Below are positions 34,127 to 47,859 of a stretch of DNA of 64,000 nucleotides, piece after piece. Source of the DNA: Toxonevra muliebris. Taxonomy: Eukaryota > Arthropoda > Insecta > Diptera > Pallopteridae. The position numbers and the translations under genes were made by a program. The stretch's first letter is position 1, and the number at the start of each line of letters is the position of its first letter. The stretch spans positions 7,516,708 through 7,580,707 of the forward strand of contig OY829329.1 in the NCBI GenBank assembly GCA_963691655.1, in the 5' to 3' direction. The notes under the pieces were generated by a model, which was given only the letters and a program-made list of their open reading frames with translations, did not search any database and was not told the DNA's origin.

Positions 34127-35039
34127 AATAAAATCAAAATCGTACAATTTTTAATTTTTTTTTTTTGTGATAAACAAAAAATATATATTTTTTTTTAAAT
34201 TTGGTAATGTTAAGATTCACGTTTCATACGGAATTGCAATTGCTACATTCATAATAAAATATTACTCAAAAATAATAAACTTTTATATCATAATCAGCCA
34301 GTTTGTTTATTTAAAAAAAAAAAAATATTTTCATCTTCCTTAATCGTTTCTAATTGATGTTAAAAGAGAGCGGGGAAAAATCTTAAAATAAATGAATAAA
34401 AGTGTGAAATTTTAGTAATTACATTCTTCATTTATTTATTTTTTTTTTTTTTGAATTTATTTATTTTTACTATAATTTGTATGTATTTAATAATTTAATT
34501 AAAATATGAAAGCAAAAGGAATGACATATTCAAAAACTTGATTGCATTTATTTCAGCGTATAAAATATTTGGCAAATAAATACTTACACGTCCTCGCTTT
34601 TTTATGTAATTGATTTGCAAAATTTGTTAAAGTGACGATTTTATAATGAAATAATGTAAAAACTAATGAAGTAACGGAGTCTTCATACGCATTTTTTTTT
34701 TTTTTATTTATTTTTTTTTGCGAATTTATAAATTGGGCAAACCACACTCACACATTCTTTCTTAACTATGTTTGCCCTGTTTGCATAAGAACTTTGTTTT
34801 AAATTCTATAATATGTATGTATATAACATTTATAATATAAGCTTTATATTCCAACTTGACACAAATATTTGCTTGAAGAATCTGAAAATAACTACAAAAT
34901 AAAATTGATTCTTTTACCGAGTATAGTTATGCAAGTTGTGAAATAATTACAAATTTGTTTTAAATTTTTTTCTATATTCGCATCCGCTAAACTAGCATCC
35001 GTTACATCACTAATACTAAAGGTCTGTCCACGTACTTTG

Positions 35040-35215
35040 CCAGCAGAAATTTGCACAAAGAGAGGAGAGAGTAAAAGAAGGAATGAGAAAAATATTCTCG
35101 CAAAGAGAAAAAAAAAGAAAAAGTTAGTAAACAGAAAACTAGCAGAAACTTGCAAGTAAGCAGTAGCTGGTCAACAAATGTTGCGACAGTTAATTTTAAG
35201 CGAAAAAACATATGT
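35040..35215 (+). repeat. Dispersed repeat, also present inverted near 59180-59310
   Basis: Shared blocks include AATATTCTCGCAAAGAGA, AACAGAAAACTAG, AGAAACTTGCAAGTAA and ACAG(T/C)TAATTTTAA(G/A)CG. They appear in the same order as the reverse complement at 59180-59310. The segment just before it (34975-35015, TATTCGCATCCGCTAAACT, then CCGTTACATCACTAAT) also recurs at 38651-38690. Probably fragments of one unclassified transposon family. Confidence 0.6.
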
Positions 35216-36217
35216 GGTTTTAAATTTTTTTTAAATATATTAAAATTAATGAAATAGAACCATGCACAATTGAAATAATATTTCTTTTCCCGCTTATTTT
35301 AATCTAAAAACACAATAAATCTCACTAAACTTAACAAAACACTTCCTTTTCTTTTTTGATATTTACTAACAGGAACTTGGACTTTTCTCTCTCACTTTTG
35401 CTTTCTCCTGCAAGATTTTCGAGGAACAGTTTTCTAGTAAAAACTGGTAACAATTTGTACACATTTTCTGTACGTGAACAGATCTAAACTTATGAACGTG
35501 TAACAAGTGCAGCTCATGCGATGTGCATCTTAATTATAAAATTTTTGTAGCAATCCTTAACTACTATAGCATTTGAAATTTATAAATCCCACGAATTTTA
35601 ACATCCGAAATTCAGTTTCTTTTTTTTCACTTTATTGAATTTAATTTGCTATTACATTCTGGCTTTATATTGGAGAATATGTATAGTCAAATCTAATAAT
35701 AACAACGTAAATACAAAAATTTTCCGTGTGCAATTTGTAATTTGAGCCCCCAATCAATTTACAATTTAGAATAAAAGAAATGCAGTTTTCAGATAAAATA
35801 TGCAGCTTGATTTTCTAAGAACCTACTAGTGCTTCATGCTTAAGGTAAATATCGAACAGTGAAATTAATCATCAAGTCCTTACATATATATTTGGACAGA
35901 TGAACAATTTATATTTTTTGAGTATATCATTCCCTCAGTTTTCATTCATTTAAACATAAATATGTTGTTTTTTTGTGTTCTATGTAAATTGTTTATTTTT
36001 ATTTATTATGTATATATTAGTAATTTTCTTGATGTTGATTTTTTCTTTTTTGTATATAGAAATGCTTCTTATTCGTATTTTCATAATTAAATGTATAATA
36101 ATAATAATTTTGTTTTTTTTTTTATTTTATTATATAATTCTGGTTCTTCTTTCCATTATACTCATATCGTCATCGTCTTAATCGCATTTTTTTTATTTTA
36201 TTTATTTTTTTTGCCTT

Positions 36218-39200
36218 TTAGACAAATACTTTTGCCAAGCCATCAGCTCCTGCGCTAGCGATATACGGTTTTGTGGCATGAAATGCTACATCAAATATAC
36301 TCTCGTCGAATTTTTTACGATGTGCGGTAATTTCCTGTACGCACGTCTTATTGTCTAGATTCCAGAGGCGTATCGAGCAGTCGTGTGAGCCCGACAACAA
36401 ATAAAGACCATGCGAGTCCACTGCCAATGAAGTGACCGGTTCCAAATGAGCAACCATTGAGTGAACCAGTGCTCCCGAGATATTATCCCAGAAACGTATG
36501 TGTCGATCCTCGTGCGCTGTGATCGTTATGGGAAGTGTTGGATGTGATACAACTTTATTTATGAATTTCCCAGTATTGCCGGACATTTCTTGTGCTGCCT
36601 CTAGTTTAATAATTTGTTTACCCGTTTCGGTATCGTAAATGATGCAGTGAGCGCTATTGTATGCCACGACAATGTGATCAACCTCATTGCGAACGAAATC
36701 TACTGAAGAAGGCACGCCTTCCGCTTCAATGGCAGTATACGTGCGTTGTAATGGATCCTTGCTGTAGGGAGACCAGAGTTTAACGGTACCATCGGCAGAG
36801 CACGATACGATGTTGTTGTGCATAGTTGTCAGGCCCCAAACAGCATCGGTGTGACCTTCGAGGGTGTTGGAGTGTACGGTTGGATCGTAACAATCATAGG
36901 GATCAATGTTTGGTGAAGGCAGTTGCCAGCATTCGATATTGCCGTCAAGGCCGCCCGAATAGCAGGTATCACCGGTGGTTGACATGCCCAAGCAGAGCAC
37001 TGGGCCGGTGTGGGCACGGAAAGTGTACAGCGGCTCGACATCAAGACTAGCGGACTTTTTAGCTTGCACCGTCTTCTGCAAATTCCACAATTTTAAGGTA
37101 TGGTCTTCGGACGCAGTGATGAGCACAGGTTCTTCTGGATGAAAAATTAATGACCGAACTCCATCAAAATGCGAACGAAGTGTATATTTGGCATTCCAGG
37201 TTTTACGATATCCTGCGGAACCCGTGCCACTCCCAGTGCCGTCTTTTGCATTAGCATCATATGAAACCTCTGCCTCATTATTTACCGTTAGCTGAGCTAA
37301 TTCGCCAAGACCCAGCGATGCATCAACCTCTTCGTCGCCACCAGCTGTAACAGCTGTTATAAGATTACGGCGTGTGGCAGCTGAAGCAGCTGCATTGGCG
37401 GTGTTATTGGTTTGTTCTGTATTCGACGATGAGTATCCTTGACATGTGGAGAGGCGGCATAATTAATATGAAGATCAGAAGTTTCGGCGATGATTGTTGC
37501 ATAAGCATTAGATTTATTTTATGAAAAAAAAGAACATTCATTCGTTAGTCCAAAAATTATATATATATATAACTGAGCTCAAGCAAACAAATTACAATAA
37601 AATAAGCAAAAAAAAATTTAAATTATGCATATGCTGTTGTTAAAAAGAGTGAAAATATGTAGAATCCTTTTTTTCTTTTTGAAAATATTATTCCACACAA
37701 AAGCACTTGTGAAATTATGTTTGTGAAAAAGCCAATAAGTGTGTTTACGGTGGTGATGTAACGGATGTCTGCATTCGCTACATGCGAAACCTTCGCAAAA
37801 TTTTAAAATACGCGTATAACAAATGTTTAAATTTGGCTAACTGCACTCTCATAAATTTTCTCAATTATGTTTCTGAATATATTTGCTCAGATTTTTATGG
37901 AAGTTTGTTCGCCTTTGCCGTACAAGGTCGAAAAAGCAGTAAAACTAATTTTTTTTAATATAATTTACCACTACTGAACTTTGATTTCTACTTTCTACTA
38001 CTACTAGTTTCAATATTACTAACAGATGGCATTGATGAATTTAAAAAAATTTTAATTTCTTCATCAGTATTTACGATAGAAAATATATAAAAATAGCCGC
38101 TGTCATTCACTTTTGAATACTATATACTGTGCATATATGGATATAACATTTGTTAATAAATACTTTGTCTTCTAAGTTGGTTCAAATACTTTTTTGAAAA
38201 ATCTGGAAATATTTTTCTGTGTAAAGTTAATACAATGAATATGTAAAGTTTTTTTTGTTAGATTTTCTTCTACATTCGCATCCACATTAGCATTCGCCAA
38301 GACGACCTCGATAGTCTAGTGGGTAGTGCACTAAACTTTCATCTGGGAGGTTCAGGTTCGATTCCCGTCTTCGTCTGGTGGTTAATTTTCATTACTTTCT
38401 TATATTCACCATCAATATGAAGTGTATGAGAATTATAAAATAGTGTACAAGTACACACATTGGTTGGTAATGGCAAAACCACCAAGCCGATAAAAAATTG
38501 CCACACCGCCGTTCGGAATCGGCGTTAAACTGTAGGTCCAACTATGTGGTATCACAATGGGTCGTTCAGGCCTAAGTGTGTCTCTCGACAGCCACTCCAA
38601 CCCAACCTAACCTAGCATTCGCCAATATCAGTATCGCCAACATTTGTATTCGCATCCGCTAAACTGACACCCGTTACATCACTAATTTAGGGTAAAGTGA
38701 CTAGACGTCTGGGATTGTACGGGACTATCCTATCCTCGCCTAGTATTAAAGACTGTTCCTAAATATGCCTTCATAAAATTTCAATAAAAAGATTATTTTT
38801 TACAAGACTTGATGTCAAACATAATTTGATGTGAACAATTTTTGAAGCTTAAAATTTGACGTGTTGGCGTCAAATCATATCAGCTAAACAATTATATTAT
38901 ATTCTACCGAGCTCCATTTGGGTTACATTTCAATTTTCGTAATTAAAATTCCAACAGATTCCGGTAAAAACGCCAATGAGTGTTACTCTGTATCGCGATG
39001 CGAAAGCGAAACTGTTGAAACTCGAGCAAATAACACCCTGTATTGCGAAAACACATTGAAATATTTTCCCCTTAGCTATTTGTTTTTCTCTAAAAGAATT
39101 CAATTTTAAGAGAATTCATAATAAATTTTTCATGCACAATAACTTACATTTTGACAGATTTGCCAGTAATGCCCACTTTTCATGGAAACTCCCCTCACAT

Positions 39201-42059
39201 AAGTGTTTTAAATAAAAATCAATTGAAGAAGAATTTGCACCGAAGTGAATGTTTTGACTGGTCCTCTTTATATACACCACATTAAGGTGTTTGTAACCAC
39301 AGGCACATAAGCCAAGTTTACCTTTGTATAAGTAGCAAGTTATTCATCTTATATTTACAGGATATCACCATCACAATCCACTAAACTGACCCAAATTTTA
39401 CCCCATAGAAAAATTTCGGGCAATAACATTTCGACGGAATCTAATGCAATAAAAACCATATAAGGGCATTGCTACTTATACTGTAGTATATCAATAGATA
39501 AACAGAAGTGCATACTCATATGGCTCGAGCAAAGAAGAAGTACACTTGTATTCGTGCATAAATAAAATGAAAAATACTTTCTTACCATTTAATGCATACT
39601 TAAATATTTGTATATTAATCATTCATAAAATAATATTAGTTTTATTTACATTCATTTAAGTACTACTACAGTGTAGTTTGTAAGGAATGTTGTTTCCATT
39701 GACTAAATAAATAATAAGATAGTAAGTTATTTTTGCACGTCAAACCCTAAAAATTAAAATTACTGTCATTTTGTAATGGTCGCTACAATTTTTTTTACAG
39801 GAAATATGTAATTCACCAATTTGTCATTGCATTTCAATGACTGAAACACCCTATCATTTTCCTGATAAAAAATAAATTCATTTAAGAATCGATTTAGGTA
39901 CAAAAACTGAACTGAACTTGTTCCTAAAACAAAAAAACAAAATTACATATGTTTGTTACGAGCAATGAATTTTGAATGTAAATATCTCATCCATTTTTTC
40001 TATAACAAAAAATAAAAATAAATAAATAAAATGGGTACCATATTACCCGAAACTGCTCTATTGATATTAAAAGGTATTACTCGATTGATTGCACAAAAAT
40101 GTTTGTGTGCTCGAGCACCTCAGAGGAATGACAAAAAATATATGCGTTTGTTCCAAATTCAAAATCTATCGAAAATTATTCTAAAACCCCGGCGGTCATA
40201 AATGTTTCTTTCTGACAATGTAACCATAGTATTAACGCTTTTTCCCCCCATAACCAAACAATTTTAACTCATTTCCATAAATCGTAATATGCTGAATAAA
40301 ATAGAGAACTTTAAATGATTATACGTAACAAAAATTAGTGATTTTAGTTTAATCAGCAAATAATTATTACATCACTATTGGTTTATAAACATTTGTATTA
40401 CCTTCAGTAATCATATCCTTGCTAATTTTATTACGTTTTGTTGTTTTGACTTCATTATCATCATTATCTCCAGTAACCATTTCTAAGTCATCCGAAATTT
40501 CATCATCATCAGACATTTCAGTCGTCCCGAGAAATTCAAAATTTGCCATAACTGCTGCTTCAGTATCCAAAATAATGGAATCGTTTTGTTGTGATTTTTT
40601 AGCTGGAGTACGACGTCCTGAAAAAATAGAAAGATAAAGTTTAGCACATCACTGAGACTATAGAATTTTTATGATATGAAAATATCAGTCCTTGATTTAC
40701 CATCCGATTCTGAAGCACGTTTATTATTTTCATTGCCATTTATGTTGGGACTAACATTCTCCTCTTGCTCGGAATTATTATTAAGTCCTAATATGGAACG
40801 CACTCGATTTGAACGCACATCTATTATATTGTCTGTATAGCCAATTTCTGCGAGATATTGTCGCAGCATTTGTCTACCTTGTCGCCATGTTGTATTTGAT
40901 ACCGAACTATAGGGTACTTCAGAGTCTGGTGCCACTTCACCACCGAGTACTGGATCATCTGTTGGCGGCTTCAATTCATTTAGTTGTGGTGGATCAGTAC
41001 CATATTTTAATCGATAGAATTTCGCTCGTTCTTGTCGTAAAGCATATTCCAACATTTTTATGCGCCTCGTTAAATCAGATTTGAGACTTTCGAGGCATTT
41101 TCGTTCGCCAAGAAGCATAGCTATACGTGCCTACAAAAAAGAAAAAAAAATCTCGCATTAAAAATTATTTAAGAATTTTTTCATTAAACTATGAAACTGA
41201 AAATGTATTCAAATTCAGCTTCATTACACCAAGTATAGTAATATAAGGAAAAATAATGCGACTTGAAGTAAGAAAACAAGGTTGGAAAATATACAAAATT
41301 GACAAAGATAATTTTTGTTTGAGATTTATTAAAAAAAAATTAACGAAATTGGTTCATCCTGTAAGATTAAGTTACAGTAAAAACAAATGCCCGTAAAACG
41401 GTTGCAAAAAGAATTCATTTTTCCTTATATCAACATAAATTAAAATTGAGGCTAAATTTTGCCTGAGGCTCATGCAAATTCATCGCACGTTTTCGACCCA
41501 CTTGTGCGACGACAAAACTCTAAAATTAAAAGTGAATCAACCTATCAAGGCATAAGTCGGAGAGCAAAATAAAATATATTTTAATGTGAATTTACTACAG
41601 ATTAGGGAAGGAGGAAACTTACAATTCCTAGAACGAATAACAACCTGATTGAATATTATATTAAAATTTAGTTTAAATAAAAGCGCTCACCTGCAACTCT
41701 GCTCTGTCAACATCCCATTGCGATCGTTCCAGTTCAAAACGTGACCACTCATGTTGTATAAAATGTAAAATACCCGGTATTGTATATTGTGGAGACGCTT
41801 GCTGATTATTTGTCCCATTGGCTCCACCATTGCTGCCATCATCAGTGCCATTACTACCTGAGCCGATACCACTTATAGCTGTAACAGCGCTATTGGCACT
41901 AATACCACCGACATTGACACCTAAACCAACGCTGCTGACACCGATAAGACCACCGCCACCACCGGTGTTACCGCCACTAACGCCAGTGGCAACAACACTA
42001 CCAACAGCACCTCCAGCTGGTTTATTTATACCAGTGGTGGCTCCCGAATTAGTGCCCAT
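36218..42059 (-). CDS. Cka: Striatin-family STRIPAK scaffold (Connector of kinase to AP-1)
   Basis: Regulatory B''' subunit of PP2A and core of the STRIPAK complex, which joins PP2A, Mob4, STRIP and germinal-centre kinases and tunes Hippo, JNK and Ras signalling. Four coding exons: 42059-41691, 41130-40701, 40617-40402, 37437-36218 (2235 nt, 744 residues). A Gly/Ala/Ser-rich tail (about 1-85) precedes the striatin block [20 protein letters not shown] and a long coiled coil through [23 protein letters not shown], which binds PP2A and caveolin/calmodulin in the family. An acidic linker follows ([13 protein letters not shown]), then [17 protein letters not shown]40 repeats fill about 415-744, including [18 protein letters not shown] and [14 protein letters not shown], ending GLAKVFV. 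The 3-kb intron 3 hosts a SINE. The gene looks intact. Confidence 0.95.
38301..38612 (+). mobile_element. tRNA-derived SINE with 13-bp target duplication, in a Cka intron
   Basis: The identical 13-mer TAGCATTCGCCAA flanks the insertion (38288-38300 and 38613-38625). The first 80 bp are tRNA-like: an A-box-like TAGTCTAGTGGGTAGTGC and a perfect B box GGTTCGATTCC, the pol III internal promoter. The 5' GACGA can pair with TCGTC after the B box. A tRNA-unrelated body follows, and the end is CCAACCCAACCTAACC rather than poly-A. It is antisense to Cka. A truncated relative is at 4161-4230. Confidence 0.9.
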
Positions 42060-45000
42060 TTATAATGATGATAATATTGCTGATATTTTCGATACTGCTG
42101 ATGCTTTTAAGAAATTTAAAAGCTTAGTTGACGATTTTAAAATAAAGATTTTGTTTTTTGTTGTTTTTTTTTTTTTTTGTATTGGTATTAAAAGTTTAAT
42201 TTATTTAATTTGAAACTTAAAAATAAGTTTTTATTTCTATTTTCGTTTTTGGTGTTTTGGCTTATATTGCTTTTACGTTGCGATGCTTGTAGTTGTTTAA
42301 GAGTTTTTAAATGGTTGTTGACATTGTTTACTCGCTTCGTTTTTAAATGTTATCTTTATGCACAAGTTTCTTTCAAAAATTTCGTTTGTTTTGTTTTGTG
42401 CAATATAATTTTTTTAAGTTCTATATTTTATATGCAAGCGTAAAGTTCTAGTAAATTTATGAAAGAATTTATTTCTTTAATTAATTAATATTTTTTCAAA
42501 AACACAATTATTTTCAGTGATTCAAATTTGCACAAATATGTTATTCATTAAGATAGGTAAATTAACTTGCCCTAATGTACCTCATTTCGCATTTAATTAA
42601 ATCAGTTTCTGTCGGTACATATGGATTTATGTTGTAGGAACATAAATACTCATCTAATTATTTAAAGACCACCTCATAACTTTCTTACTAACGCCATTTC
42701 TATTATTTTGATTCAGCACTTGTTCATTCACTCTCTCACTCACCAGTTAACCAAATATCAGAGCCAAATAGCCAGACAATCAAAAAAAAAATTTAAAAAG
42801 TATCCCAAGTGGGCAGTAACACAGGCGAATTTTATTCGTCGACACTAAGACAGTGGATTTATTCTTTCGCGTATTTTCTTTCTTGCAATTTTCACTTCAA
42901 TTTTTAAAATGTTCCATTTTCAAATTCCAAAATTGATTTTTTAACAAATTTCCTTCATATATTGAATATTTTTTTTTGCTAAATTTATAATTAACAGCTT
43001 GAAAAAATTCTTTACACAAAATTATCACTCTTCCTTTTTTCGAAGAGCGTAACTGGAAGACAAAAGAACTTTATGAACTGAAGGAAGCGAAAAAATCACC
43101 GACTATTTGACGAAGAAAACGAGAAATGACGAAAAATAAAATACTAAATGCCAGAGAAAATTTATAGTGATGCCATATATTTCAAATAAATATTTCAACT
43201 AAAAACGAGGCACATTTATTTTTAACATAAAGGGGGCCGGTCAGATGGTCGAGCATGCTTATGGGAACACAAAAAACGGCAGTCTTCGAGCATGCACAAA
43301 AATAATCAAAATATTTTGATTTTTGCCAATGGCTCGAAGACCTGCTCGGCCGTGTGAACGCATGTCGGTCTGAACGAGATATGTAAAATCAACAACGAAA
43401 TTTATAAAGGGTAAAACTTTGCTTTAGTCACTTTTTTTTTTTAATAAAATAGCAAAAACTTAGTTTCACATTTTTTTCCTATAACAAACATTTTCGTTTC
43501 GGGGACTTTTTACATTCCTATTTTTATGTAGTTTTTCGCCCGTTTTTACTAGTGCAATAGTGCTCTTTCAATGACAGCAAACATGTAGTTCAATTGTAAA
43601 GTGATAGTACAGTGGCGACTTTAATTTTTCATGAAAACCCGTAATACCAATGTAGATCTGACACCAAGACTAAAATACACCCCCCTTTTAAAGAATAAGT
43701 TTTTAGATATTGTATTAAAAAAGCTGACTACAGCACAATTTTACAAAAAAAAAAAAAATAAATAACTAATGCATTAAACATAATTGCTATGAATGAAGTG
43801 AAATCCGCTGATGCATAGTGAACATTATCGTCGTAAAATCCGTTAGATTTAACAAAAATGTGACGATCGACAGTAATCAGCTACGAATAATGTAAATTGT
43901 TACCCTCGTGAATTCGAAAAATAATAGACTGGAAATCAGCTTATCAGATATGTAATCCTGTGCTGTCGTGCTCCTACGGGGAAAACTGAGTTGTACCCAA
44001 GCTCATCAAAATGGGCAATCGCAGTCGAAAAACTGTAGACGCCGCAACTCATTGTCATTTCATAAAATTAAGTACTTTGTAATTTTGACAGCATGCACCC
44101 GACAGCATCCTCCCCTCTAATAAGTTTCAAGAAATTAAATAGCTTTCAAAAATATCTTTAAAATTTTGGGAGCTATAAAACACATATAAAATATTGTGCG
44201 GAAATATAATTGTACATCATGAATATGAATATAAAGGGAATTACTTATAAAATTTTATTTTTGACAAATCTAGGTAAATCATAAAGATATATCAGGAGAA
44301 TACAAAAAACTACTCTAGCCAATATTGATTTTTAAATTATAAATAAGTAGCAATTCTTTTGAAGCAAATTATATTTTTCAATAATGGCACCATATTTTAA
44401 TTTTTTTGGGGTTCTGTTGTGAAGCGGAATGTTTATATTGTGTATTTTTTTGTTTGCAGATTTATATTTTACATAAATCTGGCAATATACATATTTATGT
44501 GCCAATCAGCAATACAAATATACTTTTATCTCTTTCACACTATCTATTACACATAAGCTCTGAAGATTTATAATTAAAAACTGTCTCACTCAACATTACA
44601 ATTAAATTTGATTGAACTGGTGAAGTTCACAAATTAACACAAAATGACGTTGCCAAATGACACAATGTATGAAATAAAAATTGTTTTCTGAATTAAATCT
44701 CCAATCTGTTTTTTTTATCTATTGGTACTGAATGATATTTAAATTTAACAAAAAAAACACAATTTATTTTATGTTGTCAAAAGTTTTGTTTCATTTTATG
44801 GGCAATCACATCCGGATGTACTTATGTATTTGTTGAAAAATATGGTGTTACGCACTTTTCAATTTTCTCACCATATCCAAAATTTAAAATAGATATGAAA
44901 CAGTATAGAACCATTTTGTCAAATTAATAACTTATTTTCCGTATTCCTAATTTTTAGATTTTTTAGAATTATCGTATTGAAAATTATTCAGAATAATATT

Positions 45001-46836
45001 ATCAATTGTGCGGATGAACAAACTTAACGAAGTGTTACCAACTTTACAAACACAAATATGCATCGTTGGTACTGCCAATCACTCACAATTTTATGTTTAC
45101 GATTTTGTATTATTAAATTTTTAGTTAAAATAAAACATCATGATAAAAAATTGCATAAAGTTATTTTGAAAGAACAACAAACCGATAATTATCGGCGATA
45201 AATTTAGTTTTTTTTTTCAACACAATCAATTGCCGTATGCGCAGATGCTTTCGAAATTATCGTGTACACTTGTCTTTCGTTAAAACTTCTTTCACTCCAC
45301 CCCGTTTTTTTTTTTTTATTATTTTATGTTATATATATTTCTGTATTAGGTCACTATACATTTTTCGAAATTTCTGTCAAAATAAAAATACTATAATAAA
45401 TTATGCAGCAGAGAATACTTCTTCCCTCACAAAAGAAACTTTTTACAATTAATATTAAGTAAATCCCAAAAATATCGTCAATATTCTCCCAATTCCACAC
45501 CTATTAATTTTTCTACCATATTGTAAATAACCGCAATTTGAAACATCAGATTTTGTGGATAGTATTTAAATAAACGCGTTACTGCCTGAATTTAGAATCT
45601 GAAGCTTACATTATTAACTTTAGAATAAATATTTTCCGTGTACAAATATATCCAATCTATATATTGTACAAAACAAAACTGGTATCCTTGTCCACCAATG
45701 CCCTAGGCCAGAGAATCTCAATCTTTTCTAAGCCTTTGAAAACAAAATGAAATGGTATGGATTACATCAGCGGCGTTCTGGCAGAATTCACTAAGTCTAT
45801 TTTTTTAAGATGAGATGAAGTTAGTTTATGCAGTGCATGGTGCGCTACGAACGCTGGCAAAACTTAAAAAGTCAACAGACTGATATTGACACATTAGTAT
45901 ACGTTTCAACTGGATTATCAAAAACCTAATTTATTAAGCCATTTGAATTATATAAGCTAATTAATACGGATACAATTAAAAAAATTAATTTGGATATATA
46001 CATGTTTATAATATTCACTAATTCAAAAAATTTATAATATTTACTAAATTATTAACGAGAATCTTATTCGTCTTTGATACAAACATTTATTTTCTTTTCC
46101 CTCTATGTATTTTAAAAAATTTCTCAAAATTCAATTTTTACAGTTCGTACATTTGAAGTCAAGCCTAATTTACAATATCACGTGATTGCAGGAAAGCAGT
46201 GGCAGTTTGCAGTGCTGCTCTGATTAGCTCCATTTCTAAATTTACTGGCAGTGAACAGTTGATTTTTATTTACGACGCGCTATTGTTATTTAAACTTAAG
46301 GTTGAATTTTAGAAATTCATACAAAATAATAGAATTTTTCAGAAAAGCCATTCACTGTATATTCTCAACCAGAAACGTTTACATACCCATGGCGGCATAC
46401 GAACAATAGGTTGAGAATCGAAGCCCTAAAAAAGGAAGCCTTATTTACTATTTGTTAGAAAGAGTAAACACTGTGCTTATACATTCGTTAAATAACAGAG
46501 ATGTATATGAAGTGTTAATCCGGGCAGGCCTTGTTCAAAATACACATTTGCTAATTTAGCAAACATGTGTTTATGTATCCTTAAAGGCCATTAAAATAAT
46601 ATCCAAATATTAAAAATGTACAAGCAACAAATCCAAAATCAGAAATTGCCCATTATGGGCATATACCAGCTTACAGTGCAGCATATAGATGCATTCGAAA
46701 CAAGAAAATTACTTTTGAAGTAAAATCTTTTTGTTTTTGAGTACGTGCAAGTAAATTATTAAAAGAAAATGAACACCAGAGTTGGCAGACAAGTGCGAAT
46801 AATAAAAAATGTTATCTATAAAATATTAGATGTTAA

Positions 46837-47325
46837 ATAGTGCGGACACACTAGAGTTCATTTCAGGCAAATTTAATATTTCGTTGAAATGCGTCTGAAA
46901 TGCAGAATTTCGCCACATAAAAAATGTCAAATGAAATTCTGCATTTCATTAAAAAGCATCTGAAATGAAGAAATTAACTAGCAACCCTCAAACGCAAGGT
47001 TGCAAAAAACAAGAAAAATTTAAGATCTATTACAGTTTTTAGACATTTTAGATTTTGTTTTCATAACAGCTGCTCTTGTAATATCTATTAAGCTCATTGC
47101 CATTTCTCCAATTTTCCATGATTGTTATATAAATTTTTGGTGTCCCAATCCAATTGAAATGCAGCATTTTTATTTATTTTTTGCAGAAAACACACTCAAA
47201 TATTCTTCTTCTCCAAACTTATAATCTGTCAAAAAACGAATTTGAAATTCGTTTTTTGTCGTGGGTCCACCTAAATTTTAAATGCAGAATTTCAAAGAAA
47301 TTCACTCTCGTGTGTCCACACTATA
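46837..47325. mobile_element. Miniature DNA transposon with about 28-bp terminal inverted repeats
   Basis: The left end TAGTGCGGACACACTAGAGT is mirrored by the right end, the reverse complement of TAGTGTGGACACACGAGAGT, with TA at each border as in Tc1/mariner-type insertions. The interior contains repeats of GAAATGCGTCTGAAATGC and TGAAATTCTGCATTTC. About 270 bp of the left part recurs at 58832-59060. No transposase. Confidence 0.65.
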
Positions 47326-47859
47326 AGATATGCATTGAGGCAAGCAAGATATGCTACCCTGCGTCTTTTCTCCGACGGAGAAAATTTGAAATAAATCCCA
47401 GTCGAAAAAACTCGCCCGCTGTAATTCTGTACCATTCCATGCGATTCAGTACGTTTTAATTTTGACAGCGGGTATCCATCGTCTAACACAATTGTGTTTA
47501 AGGTATTTGCATATATGTATACTACATATATGGGTATATGTTATTTTAATTTATTATATTTTCCATTATTCCATTGAATTCATTCACAAAATTTCGGAAA
47601 TTCACCGCTCTGAAAAACTTATAGAAGTTGAAGTCATTGTTGTCAGATTTGAATAAATTTACCAAAAAGTGGTACTTTTAGACACATTTTTTTGAAGTGT
47701 AAAAAGGTAATTTGAAGGGAAATGTGATAAACTTTGCGCAAAGAATTATTCTTGATATATGTGGTTTTGACTGCAAATTATTGTACAGTCTAGGACAACA
47801 ACTCTAACCTTTTTATGAAAATCAGAATCTTATTTATTACCAATACCTTACCTTCACAT

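Larger units (their letters stand above)
32017..36217. other. AT-rich intergenic region between SCO1 and Cka
   Basis: No convincing gene in this 4.2-kb stretch, which is dominated by poly-T/poly-A runs. It holds a G tract at 34102-34126 and a dispersed repeat at about 35040-35215, both listed. The Cka 3' UTR is probably in the last few hundred bases (TTTATT motifs at 36193 onward would serve the minus strand). The SCO1 promoter should be just beyond 32017. Confidence 0.55.

Noticed and set aside
35975..36181. Hydrophobic ORF resembling a mitochondrial membrane peptide
   Set aside because: It is Ile/Phe/Leu-rich because of T-rich 3' flanking DNA of Cka; no start context or homology, and no other mitochondrial-type sequence nearby.
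38301..38380. A functional tRNA gene
   Set aside because: The A and B boxes are good but the acceptor stem pairs for only about five bases, the anticodon arm does not fold convincingly, and the region is the head of a SINE bounded by a 13-bp target duplication.
36218..42059. Frameshift or missing exon in Cka
   Set aside because: The large gap between 37438 and 40401 first suggested a missing exon, but exon 3 (ending GAA G) joins directly to the exon at 37437 (GA TAC..) in frame and the total is 745 codons with stop, as expected for the family.
41818..42213. Proline-rich ORF on the plus strand
   Set aside because: It is the antisense shadow of the Gly/Ala-rich N-terminal exon of Cka.
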